In this document: positions 46,779-55,810 of the stretch, in pieces
Numbering within the stretch: position 1 is the first letter of the stretch
Layout: each line of letters starts with the position of its first letter
The notes under the pieces: model-generated
Database searches by the model: none
The model's input: the letters and a program-made list of their open reading frames with translations, nothing else
Told to the model about the DNA's origin: nothing
Assembly: GCF_016725325.1 (NCBI RefSeq)
Contig: NZ_CP068083.1
Location: 2,108,001-2,172,000 of the forward strand
From: Sphingobacterium spiritivorum
GTDB taxonomy: Bacteria > Bacteroidota > Bacteroidia > Sphingobacteriales > Sphingobacteriaceae
Length of the DNA: 64,000 nucleotides
Direction of reading: 5' to 3'
Translations under genes and position numbers: made by a program

Positions 46779-47528
46779 TTATTTATTTTTCTTTCTGTTC
46801 TTTGTGATGTATTGAATGCTCAGAGATCCTTCTTCATCTGTATCAAAGTGTAGCTTTTTACCATCTGATCTGTCCGCCTTCCCTATCAATGAATTGAGGA
46901 TAGTTCCGATACCAAATGTTTTCTGCTTCTCAGGTTCATGGATTGCCATCATCGTTTCCTCTACTTCCGGACTTTCTATTAATGCTTTCAGTGGCGGTAC
47001 ATCCGTTACACTGTTTGTCGGATCCGGTAACGAAATTTGATGAGGTACGGTGTCCATCTGCTGCAGACTTAAAGTCAGCAGCTGAGAATTTTCATGTGCT
47101 GTACTTACTTCCATCTGCTCCGGGCGCTCAGTAACCTCTCCTGGTATATCTCCCTTTTTTTTACTTGGTTTCTCCTGCACAACTGCTAACCTTTCATTAT
47201 CCTTTCTCTCTGCCAGAATCGGATCTGATAGTATGGATTCAACGTCTGACGTACTTCGTTCTTTTTCCTGCTGGGGTATAGCGCTATGCTGAGTAAGACG
47301 TTCAGCCTTTTGTTCATTCTGCTGAAAATACCAGGTCGAAAATATCCCTGTCGCTACAATTGCGGCTGCGGCTGACCATCTCCAGAGCGGATAAATATTT
47401 CTTTTTTTGATCGTAACTTCTTCTTTGGGCAGCTGTTGTTCTATCCTGTCCCATATATCCGGACTTGGTGTTGACTCCATGTTCTCAAGCTGGTCCCTGA
47501 AGAGTTTATCCAGTTCTTTATCTGTCAT
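46779..47528 (-). CDS. Probable anti-sigma factor, single-pass membrane protein
   Basis: The 249-residue protein starts with a short cytosolic domain (ELDKLFRDQLENMESTPSPDIWDRIEQQL) typical of anti-sigma-type proteins in Bacteroidota. One membrane helix follows near residue 50 (WRWSAAAAIVATGIFSTWYF) and a long, charged, disordered periplasmic part. It overlaps the sigma gene by four bases, which is the usual coupling of sigma and anti-sigma genes. No zinc motif is visible, so the class is inferred from context and topology. Confidence 0.75.
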   Translation of the reverse strand: MTDKELDKLFRDQLENMESTPSPDIWDRIEQQLPKEEVTIKKRNIYPLWRWSAAAAIVATGIFSTWYFQQNEQKAERLTQHSAIPQQEKERSTSDVESILSDPILAERKDNERLAVVQEKPSKKKGDIPGEVTERPEQMEVSTAHENSQLLTLSLQQMDTVPHQISLPDPTNSVTDVPPLKALIESPEVEETMMAIHEPEKQKTFGIGTILNSLIGKADRSDGKKLHFDTDEEGSLSIQYITKNRKKNK

Positions 47529-48070
47529 CTTTCTGTTTCCTCCAGTTTTTGCAGTTTATCTTTAAGCCATGTGCGGGCTCTTGATAGCTGCGATTTCGAA
47601 TTTCCTTCACTTATATGGAGAGATTTTGCAATCTCCTGATGTGTGTAGCCCTCTATAGCGTAAAGATTAAATACCGTTCTGTACCCCACAGGTAATTGTT
47701 TGATCAACTGCATAAGATCCTGATAAGCGGATTGATCTGTTCCGATAGAACTCTTAAGCATGTGCGCCTGCAGATTATCATCAATGTCACAAAAGCTGAC
47801 TTTGTTTTTCCGGTGAATCTCTATAGCCGTATTCACCATTACCCGTCGTATCCAGCCTTCTAGTGGTCCTCTCTCGTCAAAGAGCTGATGTTTGGCAAAT
47901 ACTTTTATAAATCCTGACTGCAACATATCTTCGGCTTCTAAAGTATCTACGGCGTAGCGTAGACATACGGCATACATTCTGGGAGCAAAGTGTTGATATA
48001 GCAATGATTGCGACTTTCGCTCTCCCGTTTTACATTTTTTCCATACTTCATCAATGTCATGTTGTTTCAA
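47525..48070 (-). CDS. ECF-family RNA polymerase sigma factor
   Basis: The 181-residue protein has sigma region 2 (SLLYQHFAPRMYAVCLRYAV with DTLEAEDMLQSGFIKVFAK) and region 4 (LPVGYRTVFNLYAIEGYTHQEIAKSLHISEG, then SKSQLSRARTWLK), the pattern of ECF sigma factors. It is the first gene of the three-gene operon. Its own promoter was not recognised. Autoregulation is likely for this type but not shown. Confidence 0.93.
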   Translation of the reverse strand: MKQHDIDEVWKKCKTGERKSQSLLYQHFAPRMYAVCLRYAVDTLEAEDMLQSGFIKVFAKHQLFDERGPLEGWIRRVMVNTAIEIHRKNKVSFCDIDDNLQAHMLKSSIGTDQSAYQDLMQLIKQLPVGYRTVFNLYAIEGYTHQEIAKSLHISEGNSKSQLSRARTWLKDKLQKLEETER

Positions 48071-48132
48071 GGTTGTTATCGGTTTGTTATAAAGAAGACG
48101 TGGATTAGGATTAAAGGGTTGCGTCAGGATAT

Positions 48133-48170
48133 AAAAAAAATCAGGAAATTAATTTAATAACCTGATTTTT
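48133..48170 (-). terminator. Terminator after tsaE
   Basis: AAAAATCAGG pairs with CCTGATTTTT around a 15-base AT-rich loop, followed on the minus strand by T residues. It ends the porX-tsaE transcript. Confidence 0.8.
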
Positions 48171-48176
48171 AATGTT

Positions 48177-48587
48177 TTATTTTATCTCAATACTGCGCGT
48201 ATGTTCGTCGATGGCCTCAATATAGATAGCTTTGGCTTCTTCCGGCAGCAGATTGGGTATCTTTTCCGGCCATTCGATGAAGCAATAATCACCGGAATAA
48301 AAGTATTCTTCATATCCCATATCAAAGGCTTCCTGCTCATCTTTTATTCGGTAGAAATCAAAATGATAAACATTGCCCTGGGGATAACTGTATTGGTTTA
48401 CTATAGAAAAGGTCGGGCTGGAAGTACTGTCCGTGACGCCGAGTTGCTCACAGATAGCCTTCACAAAGGTTGTCTTCCCGGCTCCCATACTTCCATACAA
48501 AAGAAACACCCGGGTATCCGCAAATACAGAAAGTATTTCGCTGGCAGCTCCGGGTAATTCAGATAAATTTTGAACATGCAATTTCAT
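48177..48587 (-). CDS. tsaE: tRNA threonylcarbamoyladenosine biosynthesis ATPase TsaE
   Basis: TsaE is the ATPase that resets the TsaB-TsaD complex making t6A37 in tRNAs. The 136-residue protein has the P-loop GSMGAGKTTFVK, the switch motif SSPTFSIVNQY, and VYHFDFYRIKDEQEAFDMGYEEYF with FIEWPEKI, all family hallmarks. Its start is 13 bases after the porX stop, so it is cotranscribed with porX. A TATTTTTG at 48592-48599 sits in the gap but is probably chance. Confidence 0.94.
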   Translation of the reverse strand: MKLHVQNLSELPGAASEILSVFADTRVFLLYGSMGAGKTTFVKAICEQLGVTDSTSSPTFSIVNQYSYPQGNVYHFDFYRIKDEQEAFDMGYEEYFYSGDYCFIEWPEKIPNLLPEEAKAIYIEAIDEHTRSIEIK

Positions 48588-48600
48588 GTTTCAAAAATAC

Positions 48601-50154
48601 TTATTTGGACGAATAGGTTGCAAACGGGATAATCATTTCCTCCAGAGAGATGCCTCCATGCTGGAATGTGCCGTGAAAGTAATTGACAAACTGATTGTAA
48701 TTGTTAGGATATACAAAGTAGATATCCTCTTTTGCAAATACAAAAGTTGAGCTTACATGTAATTTTGGCAATTGAGCATCATGGGGATTTTTGATCACGA
48801 ATACATCTTTGTCCTGATAATTCAGGTTTTTCCCCTGTTTATATCTCAGGTTGGTATTTGTATTACGGTCACCGATTATTTTACTTGGCTTTTTGACCCG
48901 GATAGTTCCGTGATCTGTGGTGATGATAACTCTTACATTGCGTTGAGACAACCATTTTAGTGTTTCCAGCAACGGTGAGTGTTCAAACCAGGAAAGCGTA
49001 AGAGAACGGTATGCCGCTTCATCATTAGCCAGTTCGCGGATCATAGCCATATCTGTACGCGCATGGGAAAGCATATCCACAAAGTTATAAACCAATACGT
49101 TCAGATCATTTTGCATCAGGTTGTTGACATTTTCATAAATATCTTTCCCCTGTTCCAATGTTAATATCTTATGATACGTATGTTTGATCTCCCTGCGGTA
49201 AAGTCTTTTTATCTGATCTGCCAGAAATTTGTCTTCATGCAGATTTTTTCCTCCCTCGTCTTCGTCATTTTGCCAAAGATTTGGGAATCTCTTTTCCATC
49301 TCAAGTGGTGTTAATCCGCTGAATATTGCATTTCGTGCATATTGGGTGGCAGTTGGCAGAATGCTGAGGTAGTGGTCTTCTTCATCCAGGCGGAAATAAT
49401 CTGTAATGATATCATTAATGATCTTCCATTGATCATAGCGTAAGTTGTCAATCAGGAAAAAGAAAGTAGGTTTATTCTCCTGCATTCCTGGGAATACTTT
49501 TTTCTTAAACAACTGGTGTGAGAATACAGGTCCTTCATCCGGATTTTTGATCCAGTTGATATAGTTTTTCTCAATAAATTTTGAAAATAAAGCATTTGCC
49601 TCGGATTTCTGCATAGTCAGAATTTCGTGCATATTGGAATCTTCCAGTTTTTCGAGTGAAAGTTCCCAGTATATCAGTTTTTTATACACATCTGTCCATT
49701 GGTGTACATCCAGATTATCATTGAGGATCATACCCAAATTCCGAAAATCCTGCTGATAAGCCATAGATGTTTTTTCACTCACAAGTCTTTTGTTCTCTGT
49801 GAACTTTTTGATCGTCATAAGTATCTGCTTCGGGTTGACCGGTTTGATCAGATAATCATCAATCTTGCTGCCTATAGCATCTTCCATGAGATGCTCTTCC
49901 TCATTTTTGGTAACCAGTACGGTAGGGATGGAAGGATTGATGGACTTTAATATGGCTAATGTTTCTAACCCCGTAAGTCCGGGCATGTTTTCATCGAGAA
50001 ATACCAGGTCGAAGGGTTCATTTTTAAAAGCCTCGACAGCATCGTGACCGTTGTTGACGGTTTTTACCTTATAATCCTTTTCTTCTAATAACAGAATATG
50101 GGGCTTCAGAAATTCAATTTCATCATCTGCCCAAAGTATATGTGTTTTTTGCAT
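48601..50154 (-). CDS. porX: PorX, T9SS response regulator with PglZ domain
   Basis: PorX controls the type IX secretion system, working with the PorY kinase and, in Porphyromonas, the sigma factor SigP. The 517-residue protein has a receiver domain (LWADDEIEFL, phosphoacceptor aspartate in LVFLDENMPGLTGLE, DDYLIKPVNPKQIL). A helical linker follows, then a PglZ/alkaline-phosphatase-type domain from about 205 (TFFFLIDNLRYDQW, ILPTATQYARNAIFSGLTP, and VIITTDHGTIRV with the metal ligands). Length and order match PorX. No PorY or T9SS structural gene is in the window. Confidence 0.95.
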   Translation of the reverse strand: MQKTHILWADDEIEFLKPHILLLEEKDYKVKTVNNGHDAVEAFKNEPFDLVFLDENMPGLTGLETLAILKSINPSIPTVLVTKNEEEHLMEDAIGSKIDDYLIKPVNPKQILMTIKKFTENKRLVSEKTSMAYQQDFRNLGMILNDNLDVHQWTDVYKKLIYWELSLEKLEDSNMHEILTMQKSEANALFSKFIEKNYINWIKNPDEGPVFSHQLFKKKVFPGMQENKPTFFFLIDNLRYDQWKIINDIITDYFRLDEEDHYLSILPTATQYARNAIFSGLTPLEMEKRFPNLWQNDEDEGGKNLHEDKFLADQIKRLYRREIKHTYHKILTLEQGKDIYENVNNLMQNDLNVLVYNFVDMLSHARTDMAMIRELANDEAAYRSLTLSWFEHSPLLETLKWLSQRNVRVIITTDHGTIRVKKPSKIIGDRNTNTNLRYKQGKNLNYQDKDVFVIKNPHDAQLPKLHVSSTFVFAKEDIYFVYPNNYNQFVNYFHGTFQHGGISLEEMIIPFATYSSK

Positions 50155-50453
50155 GAGAATTTTCTTAATTGATAATCACAAACCGAATACATTGGATGCT
50201 GTGAAGGATTCAAAATTACTCCAAATGTATGTAGAATATAATCAAAATTATAACAATCGATTTGTCATAGAGTTACGAACTTACTGCTTTCAGGACTTTA
50301 TTTGTTGTTTTTTAACATTTCTTAACGGGCAACTCCGTATCTTTGCACTATCTTAGCTTCGTAAGATAATAGTATTTACCACTTCCTTAATACATATCAG
50401 AAGGGGTTAATTTTATTTCGCTCAGATTATTTTTTAAATAAGTAAGTATATAC
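50155..50453. other. Gap between porX and the HD gene
   Basis: This 299-base gap holds the porX upstream region and, on the plus strand, a TATCTTTG (50338-50345) matching TAnnTTTG about 110 bases before the HD gene, followed by a small hairpin (TATCTTA / TAAGATA, 50349-50368) in its leader. No gene is supported; a 67-codon frame here overlaps this promoter and has no protein-like character. Confidence 0.5.
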
Positions 50454-51707
50454 GTGCAATCTACATTGAATAAGAGAAAAATAGTCAATGATCCGGTTTA
50501 TGGATTTGTTACGATTCCTTCAGGATGTGTATTTGACCTTATTCAGCATCCTTATTTTCAAAGACTGCGCTATATCAAGCAGGTGAGTATGACTCATCTG
50601 GTCTATCCCGGAGCTTTACATACCCGTTTTCAGCATGCTATAGGGGCTATGCACCTCATGTCTCTGGCAATCGATACCTTAAGAAGTAAAGAAGTCCAAA
50701 TTTCTATTGAAGAGGAAGAGGCCGCTTTAGTTGCAATCCTGTTACATGATATCGGGCATGGTCCTTTCTCACATTCCCTGGAACATACTATTATAGAAGG
50801 CGTATCGCATGAGATGCTTTCTTCTTTGTTGATGGATAGAATGAATGCCGAATTTGGATGCAAACTGGATCTGGCGATTACTATTTTCAATAATAAATAC
50901 GAAAGGAAGTTTTTTCATCAACTGGTTTCCAGTCAGCTGGATACCGACCGGATGGATTATCTGAACAGGGATAGTTTTTTTACAGGAGTATCTGAAGGAG
51001 TTATCTCTTTTGACCGGATTATCAAAATGCTGAATGTGCATAATGATGAACTGGTTGTGGAATTGAAGGGAATTTATTCGGTAGAGAAGTTTTTGATCGC
51101 CCGAAGGCTGATGTACTGGCAGGTATATCTGCACAAAACTGTTATCGGTGCAGAGCAGATGCTTATTAAGGCATTGAAGAGAGCAAAGGCTTTGAGTGAT
51201 CAGGGAGTAGACTTATTTGCTACACCGGCATTCTCTCATTTTTTGAAAAACAGAATAACCAAAGATAATTTTTTGCAGGACGAGTCACATTTACAGTGGT
51301 TTACTCGTTTGGATGATACCGATATTATGTCGGCTATTAAAACATGGGCAGACCATGAAGATAGAATCTTGAGCATGCTGTGCAGGAAATTAATGGCCAG
51401 AGATCTGTTTAGGACAGTGATGAGCAATGAACCATTTTCAGAACAGGCACTGGAAGCTTTGAATCAGGCTGTGATTGATCACTTTGGAATTACAGAAGAC
51501 GAACTGGAGTATTTTGTTTTTATGCAGGAAGTGGAGAATAGCGCTTACAGCCCCTCGCAGGGCGGAATAAAGATTGTGGATAAACAAGGAGAGCTAAAAG
51601 ATATAACGGAGGCGTCGGATCTTTCAAACCTGGAAGCTTTGGCCCGGAAAGTACGAAAATTTGCGATTTCATACCCAAAAGAGGTTGGATATCCCCGGAT
51701 AAAGTAA
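50454..51707 (+). CDS. HD-superfamily phosphohydrolase
   Basis: HD proteins of this type hydrolyse nucleotides (dNTP triphosphohydrolase-like, SAMHD1-related). The 417-residue protein has HPYFQRLRYIKQ, HTRFQHAIGAMHL and the HD metal motif in LLHDIGHGPFSHSLEH, then SSQLDTDRMDYLNRD with the fourth ligand. The pattern fits the YP_-type Bacteroidota HD proteins. The frame starts at a GTG; a TTG four codons later is possible. It lies just upstream of lpxD but with a 41-base gap, so it may be cotranscribed. Confidence 0.88.
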   Translation: MQSTLNKRKIVNDPVYGFVTIPSGCVFDLIQHPYFQRLRYIKQVSMTHLVYPGALHTRFQHAIGAMHLMSLAIDTLRSKEVQISIEEEEAALVAILLHDIGHGPFSHSLEHTIIEGVSHEMLSSLLMDRMNAEFGCKLDLAITIFNNKYERKFFHQLVSSQLDTDRMDYLNRDSFFTGVSEGVISFDRIIKMLNVHNDELVVELKGIYSVEKFLIARRLMYWQVYLHKTVIGAEQMLIKALKRAKALSDQGVDLFATPAFSHFLKNRITKDNFLQDESHLQWFTRLDDTDIMSAIKTWADHEDRILSMLCRKLMARDLFRTVMSNEPFSEQALEALNQAVIDHFGITEDELEYFVFMQEVENSAYSPSQGGIKIVDKQGELKDITEASDLSNLEALARKVRKFAISYPKEVGYPRIK

Positions 51708-51736
51708 AAACTTAAAGAAAAATTAACAAAAAGGCA

Positions 51737-51744
51737 TACATTTG
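51737..51744 (+). promoter_or_regulatory. -7 element before lpxD
   Basis: TACATTTG matches TAnnTTTG and ends four bases before the lpxD ATG, which would give a leaderless transcript. No -33 TTG is evident, so it is only a candidate. Confidence 0.35.
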
Positions 51745-51748
51745 TACA

Positions 51749-52786
51749 ATGCAATTTTCTGCGCAACAAATAGCAACATTATTGAAAGGCAATATCGAAG
51801 GTAATCCAGATGTTGTAGTGAGCCAATTGGCAAAAATTGAAGAGGCGCAGTCCGGCGATCTCTCCTTTTTAGCGAATCCGAAGTACGAAAACTTTATCTA
51901 TACAACAAATGCTTCCATCGTAATTGTAAATGCAGACTTTACACCCTTAAGTGAGGTTTCCTGCACATTGATACGCGTGAAGAATGCATATTCCTCTTTT
52001 TCTGAGTTGTTGTCTTATTACAATCTGATGAAGCAGGATCGTTCGGGAAGAGAAGAGCCTGTTTTTATACATGATTCAGCCAGTATTGGGGAGCATGAGT
52101 ATTTAGGTGCTTTTTCTTACATCGGAAAAGATACTTCTTTAGGTAAAAAGGTTAAGGTATATCCGCATGTTTATATTGGAGATAATGTACGGATCGGTGA
52201 TAATGTAACACTTTTTCCCGGAGTAAAAATATATTCAGACTGTATTATTGGCAGTAATGTTGTCATTCATGCCGGAGTTGTGATCGGGAGTGACGGATTT
52301 GGTTTTGCCCCGCAGGAGGATGGTACCTATAGTAAAGTCCCACAAATCGGAAATGTAATCATTGAAGATGATGTCGAGATAGGAGCTAATACAGTTGTCG
52401 ACCGGGCGACTATGGGATCTACTATTATACGTCAGGGAGTTAAACTGGATAATCTGATTCAGATCGCTCATAATGTGGAGATCGGCAAGAATACTGTTAT
52501 TGCTGCACAGACAGGAGTATCAGGAAGTACCAAGTTAGGAGAACATGTCGTACTGGGCGGACAGGTTGGTGTGGTGGGACATATCACTATTGCAGACCGG
52601 TCGCAGGTGCAGGCACAATCGGGAATTAATCGATCCATTACAGTGGTTGGAAAAAAATGGGGAGGTTCACCAGCCACTCCTTATCAATCTCAATTGCGTT
52701 CACAAGTCATTTATGCAAGATTGCCTGAACTGGAAAAAAGAATTTCAGAGTTAGAGCAATTGCTGCAGATGCAAAATATAAAATAA
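51749..52786 (+). CDS. lpxD: UDP-3-O-acylglucosamine N-acyltransferase LpxD
   Basis: LpxD adds the amide-linked acyl chain in lipid A synthesis. The 345-residue protein has the N-terminal uridine-binding domain ([31 protein letters not shown]), then many left-handed beta-helix hexapeptides ([31 protein letters not shown]), the catalytic histidine in [10 protein letters not shown], and a C-terminal helix ([15 protein letters not shown]). It is the first of three lipid A genes in a row, the usual Bacteroidota order. Confidence 0.95.
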   Translation: MQFSAQQIATLLKGNIEGNPDVVVSQLAKIEEAQSGDLSFLANPKYENFIYTTNASIVIVNADFTPLSEVSCTLIRVKNAYSSFSELLSYYNLMKQDRSGREEPVFIHDSASIGEHEYLGAFSYIGKDTSLGKKVKVYPHVYIGDNVRIGDNVTLFPGVKIYSDCIIGSNVVIHAGVVIGSDGFGFAPQEDGTYSKVPQIGNVIIEDDVEIGANTVVDRATMGSTIIRQGVKLDNLIQIAHNVEIGKNTVIAAQTGVSGSTKLGEHVVLGGQVGVVGHITIADRSQVQAQSGINRSITVVGKKWGGSPATPYQSQLRSQVIYARLPELEKRISELEQLLQMQNIK

Positions 52787-52828
52787 ACAAAAAGAAAACT
52801 CAATATTGCTTAATACCGAATGTTAGAT

Positions 52829-54223
52829 ATGAATGTAAAACAAAGAACCATCAAGTCTGAAGTCTCGATTTCAGGTGTTGGTTTGCATACTGGAAAATCT
52901 GTTACCCTTACGATCAAGCCTGCTCCTGAATACCATTGGTATAAGTTCAGAAGAGTTGATGTCGAAGGTGCTCCCGTTATCGCTGTAGATGCGGACAATG
53001 TAACAGATACTTCTCGTGGTACCACCATTTCTCAGAATGGAGCTAGTGTCAGCACCATTGAGCATCTGATGGCTGCCCTTGTTGGTTTACAGATTGACAA
53101 CGTTTTGATTGATATTGACGGACCTGAAGTGCCTATTCTGGATGGAAGTTCTTCTCCGTTTGTCAAATTATTTGAAGAGGTAGGTTTTCAGGAACAGGAT
53201 GCAGACAGAGATTTTTATGAGATCAAATCTAATATCCATTATTCAGAAACAGACCGTAAGGTTGAGATTGTAGCGATGCCTCTGGATGGCTACCGTCTTA
53301 CCTGTATGATTGATTTTAATTCGCCGGTTCTTGGAAGTCAACATGCTTCTGTTAGTAATATCGGTGAATTTGTAAGAGAAATATCAGCTTCACGTACCTT
53401 CTGTTTTCTTCATGAGTTAGAGACACTGGTCAATCTCGGCCTTATTAAAGGTGGTGATCTTTCCAATGCAATTGTTATTGTAGATAAAGATGTCGATAAA
53501 GAAGAGCTGGATAAACTTGCGCATTTATTCAACCGTGATGATATCGATGTAGCAAATGAAGGTATCCTGAATAATATTCAGCTTCGTTATCAGAACGAAC
53601 CGGCCCGACACAAACTTTTAGATATGATCGGTGATCTGGCTTTGGTAGGTCGCCCGCTGAAAGGACACATTATGGCAGCACGTCCCGGACATGCCGCTAA
53701 TGTTGCTTTTGCAAAAAAGATCAGAGCCGTTATTAATAAAGAGAAAAACCGTAAACATGTAAAGGTTTACGATCCGAATATGACGCCTGTATACGATACA
53801 GTGCAGATTATGAATATATTACCCCATCGTCAGCCATTTTTGATGGTTGACAAAATTCTGGAATTGACAGAAAACCATGTAGTAGGGCTTAAGAATGTAA
53901 CTATGAACGAAGATTTGTTTATGGGACATTTTCCGGGATCACCAGTGTTTCCGGGTGTTCTGCAGATTGAGTCTATGGCACAGACAGGAGGAATCCTTGT
54001 GTTAAATACTGTTCCTGATCCTGAAAACTGGTTGACGCTGTTCCTGAAAATTGAAAATGCAAGATTCAAAAACCAGGTTGCTCCGGGTGATACTATTATT
54101 TTCCGTTGTGACCTTATGGAACCAATACGCAGAGGTATCGCGCGCATGAAGGGCATAGGAATGGTAGGAGAGAAAATTGTTAGTGAGGCAGAGCTAATGG
54201 CTCAAATTGTAAAAGTAAAGTAA
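52829..54223 (+). CDS. LpxC-FabZ bifunctional lipid A / fatty acid enzyme
   Basis: This is a fusion of UDP-3-O-acyl-GlcNAc deacetylase (LpxC) with 3-hydroxyacyl-ACP dehydratase (FabZ), a hallmark of Bacteroidota. The LpxC part (residues 1 to about 300) shows GVGLHTGKS, zinc ligand in STIEHLMAALVGL, HKLLDMIGDLALVGRPLKGH and ARPGHAANVAFAK. The FabZ part (from about 320) shows MNILPHRQPFLMVDKI, the active-site histidine and glutamate in GHFPGSPVFPGVLQIESMAQ, and VAPGDTIIFR. The ATG at 52829 is preferred over one three codons upstream. lpxA follows with a one-base gap. Confidence 0.95.
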   Translation: MNVKQRTIKSEVSISGVGLHTGKSVTLTIKPAPEYHWYKFRRVDVEGAPVIAVDADNVTDTSRGTTISQNGASVSTIEHLMAALVGLQIDNVLIDIDGPEVPILDGSSSPFVKLFEEVGFQEQDADRDFYEIKSNIHYSETDRKVEIVAMPLDGYRLTCMIDFNSPVLGSQHASVSNIGEFVREISASRTFCFLHELETLVNLGLIKGGDLSNAIVIVDKDVDKEELDKLAHLFNRDDIDVANEGILNNIQLRYQNEPARHKLLDMIGDLALVGRPLKGHIMAARPGHAANVAFAKKIRAVINKEKNRKHVKVYDPNMTPVYDTVQIMNILPHRQPFLMVDKILELTENHVVGLKNVTMNEDLFMGHFPGSPVFPGVLQIESMAQTGGILVLNTVPDPENWLTLFLKIENARFKNQVAPGDTIIFRCDLMEPIRRGIARMKGIGMVGEKIVSEAELMAQIVKVK

Positions 54224-54224
54224 G

Positions 54225-55019
54225 ATGATACAGCCTTTAGCTTATATACATCCTGAGGCACGGATAGCCCAAAATGTTGTTGTAGAGCCTTTTACTACGA
54301 TCCATAAGGATGTTGTAATCGGAGAGGGGACCTGGATTGGGTCTAATGTGACCATTATGAATGGTGCACGCATAGGAAAAAACTGTAAAATATATCCGGG
54401 TGCTGTTATCTCAGGAGAACCGCAGGATCTCAAATTCGAAGGAGAAGTTACGGTAGCTGAGATCGGCGATAACACGACTATCAGAGAGTGTGTCACGATC
54501 AACAGAGGAACAAAAGACCGGTATAAAACGGTGATTGGCAAGAATTGTCTGATACAGGCCTATAGCCATATTGCCCATGATTGTATAATCGGTGACAACT
54601 GTATTTTCTCCAATTCCAGTACGCTTGCTGGTCACATTACCATTGGAGACCATGTTGTACTGGCCGGTATGGTCGCTGTACATCAGTTTGTGAAAATTGG
54701 TTCACATGCCTTTGTTTCAGGAGGTTCATTGGTGCGTAAAGATGTTCCACCGTTTATCAAAGCCGCACGTGAGCCTATTACCTATGCTGGTATTAATTCT
54801 GTGGGACTTCGCAGAAGAGGATTCTCAAACGAGCAGATAAACGAAATCCAGGGTATTTACCGGGTTCTTTTTATCCAGAACGGAAATCTTTCCAAAGCAC
54901 TGGATATTGTGGAAACGGAATTTAAAGCTACTGAAACCAGAGACGAAATCCTTACGTTCGTTCGTAACTCGAATAGAGGTATTATCAAAGGATTTGGTCA
55001 GGGAAGAGCAAGTTTATAA
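54225..55019 (+). CDS. lpxA: Acyl-ACP:UDP-GlcNAc O-acyltransferase LpxA
   Basis: LpxA starts lipid A synthesis by acylating UDP-GlcNAc. The 264-residue protein is made of hexapeptide repeats (EPFTTIHKDVVIGEGTWIGS, GARIGKNCKIYPGAVI) and has the family region LIQAYSHIAHDC with the catalytic histidine, HQFVKIGSHAFVSGGS, and the C-terminal helical domain with INSVGLRRRGFSNEQI. It starts one base after lpxC-fabZ. The start sits at the fold's first hexapeptide. Confidence 0.96.
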   Translation: MIQPLAYIHPEARIAQNVVVEPFTTIHKDVVIGEGTWIGSNVTIMNGARIGKNCKIYPGAVISGEPQDLKFEGEVTVAEIGDNTTIRECVTINRGTKDRYKTVIGKNCLIQAYSHIAHDCIIGDNCIFSNSSTLAGHITIGDHVVLAGMVAVHQFVKIGSHAFVSGGSLVRKDVPPFIKAAREPITYAGINSVGLRRRGFSNEQINEIQGIYRVLFIQNGNLSKALDIVETEFKATETRDEILTFVRNSNRGIIKGFGQGRASL

Positions 55020-55044
55020 TCGTATAATCAAAGTATATAGTGTT

Positions 55045-55680
55045 TTGAAGATAACACTGCAAGACATCGGGAGGAGGTATAATCGTGACTGGATTTTCAG
55101 GCATATCGATTATACCTTTTCTGTTGGACATAAGTATGCCGTACTTGGGCCTAACGGATCCGGAAAGTCTACCTTACTGAAAGTTTTGTGTGGTAATCTG
55201 ACTCCATCTGAAGGGAAGATTACCTATCATCATGAGGGAGCAGAGGTGGCAGTAGACCGGATTTTTCAGCATTTATCTATTGCGGCACCTTATGTAGAAT
55301 TGATAGAAGACCTCACTCTTCATGAAATGATAGCCTTTCATTTCAAATTCAAAAATTTTCAAAAAGGATTTGACCAGGAATCCCTGTTAGATCTGTTAGG
55401 CTTGAATGGATCTGTCAATAAAGAAATTCGCTATTTCTCCTCCGGGATGAAGCAGCGGGTTAAACTGGCATTAGCGTGTTGTTCAGATTCGGCACTTGTA
55501 TTTCTGGACGAACCCACCAGCAATTTGGATGAAAAGGGAGAAGCCTGGTATCTGGAACTGATAGAAAGAACAATGAGTGAGGACCGCCTGTTAATTGTCT
55601 GCTCTAATCAGGTAAAGGAATACGGTTTTTGTGATCAGCATATCAGCATAAGCGATTATAAAAAGACAGAGGCTGTCTGA
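55045..55680 (+). CDS. ABC transporter ATP-binding protein
   Basis: The frame is open well into lpxA; the TTG at 55045 gives a 211-residue ATPase beginning KITLQDIGRRYNRDWIF, just after lpxA. It has Walker A GPNGSGKST, the Q-loop in DRIFQHLSIAAPY, signature YFSSGMKQRVKLALA, and Walker B LVFLDEPTSNLD. The size and signature fit small CcmA-like or drug/lipid exporter ATPases. No permease gene is adjacent. Location at the end of the lipid A run suggests a link to envelope lipids, but that is inference. Confidence 0.85.
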   Translation: MKITLQDIGRRYNRDWIFRHIDYTFSVGHKYAVLGPNGSGKSTLLKVLCGNLTPSEGKITYHHEGAEVAVDRIFQHLSIAAPYVELIEDLTLHEMIAFHFKFKNFQKGFDQESLLDLLGLNGSVNKEIRYFSSGMKQRVKLALACCSDSALVFLDEPTSNLDEKGEAWYLELIERTMSEDRLLIVCSNQVKEYGFCDQHISISDYKKTEAV

Positions 55681-55776
55681 ACCTCGTATACGGTATAGAG
55701 AGTGTCATGAAAAGTCCTTTTCAAAATTCAAACTATTTTTCTTGTCCTTAATTTTTATAAACAGCAAGAATTTTTG

Positions 55777-55784
55777 TAGTTTTG
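55777..55784 (+). promoter_or_regulatory. -7 element of efp
   Basis: TAGTTTTG is a full match to TAnnTTTG, 26 bases before the efp ATG. No -33 TTG is found at standard spacing; TTTTTA about 19 bases upstream is the nearest. Confidence 0.5.
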
Positions 55785-55810
55785 TCGTCTTAAAAAACAA
55801 AAGAAGTAAC

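Noticed and set aside
48592..48599. TATTTTTG as a tsaE promoter
   Set aside because: It is only four bases from the ATG and sits in the 13-base gap to porX, so cotranscription is more likely.
50153..50356. A 67-residue frame on the plus strand
   Set aside because: It overlaps the porX start and a promoter element, and has no ribosome-binding site or protein-like composition.
52829..54223. LpxC-FabZ as a novel fusion
   Set aside because: This fusion is well known in Bacteroidota.
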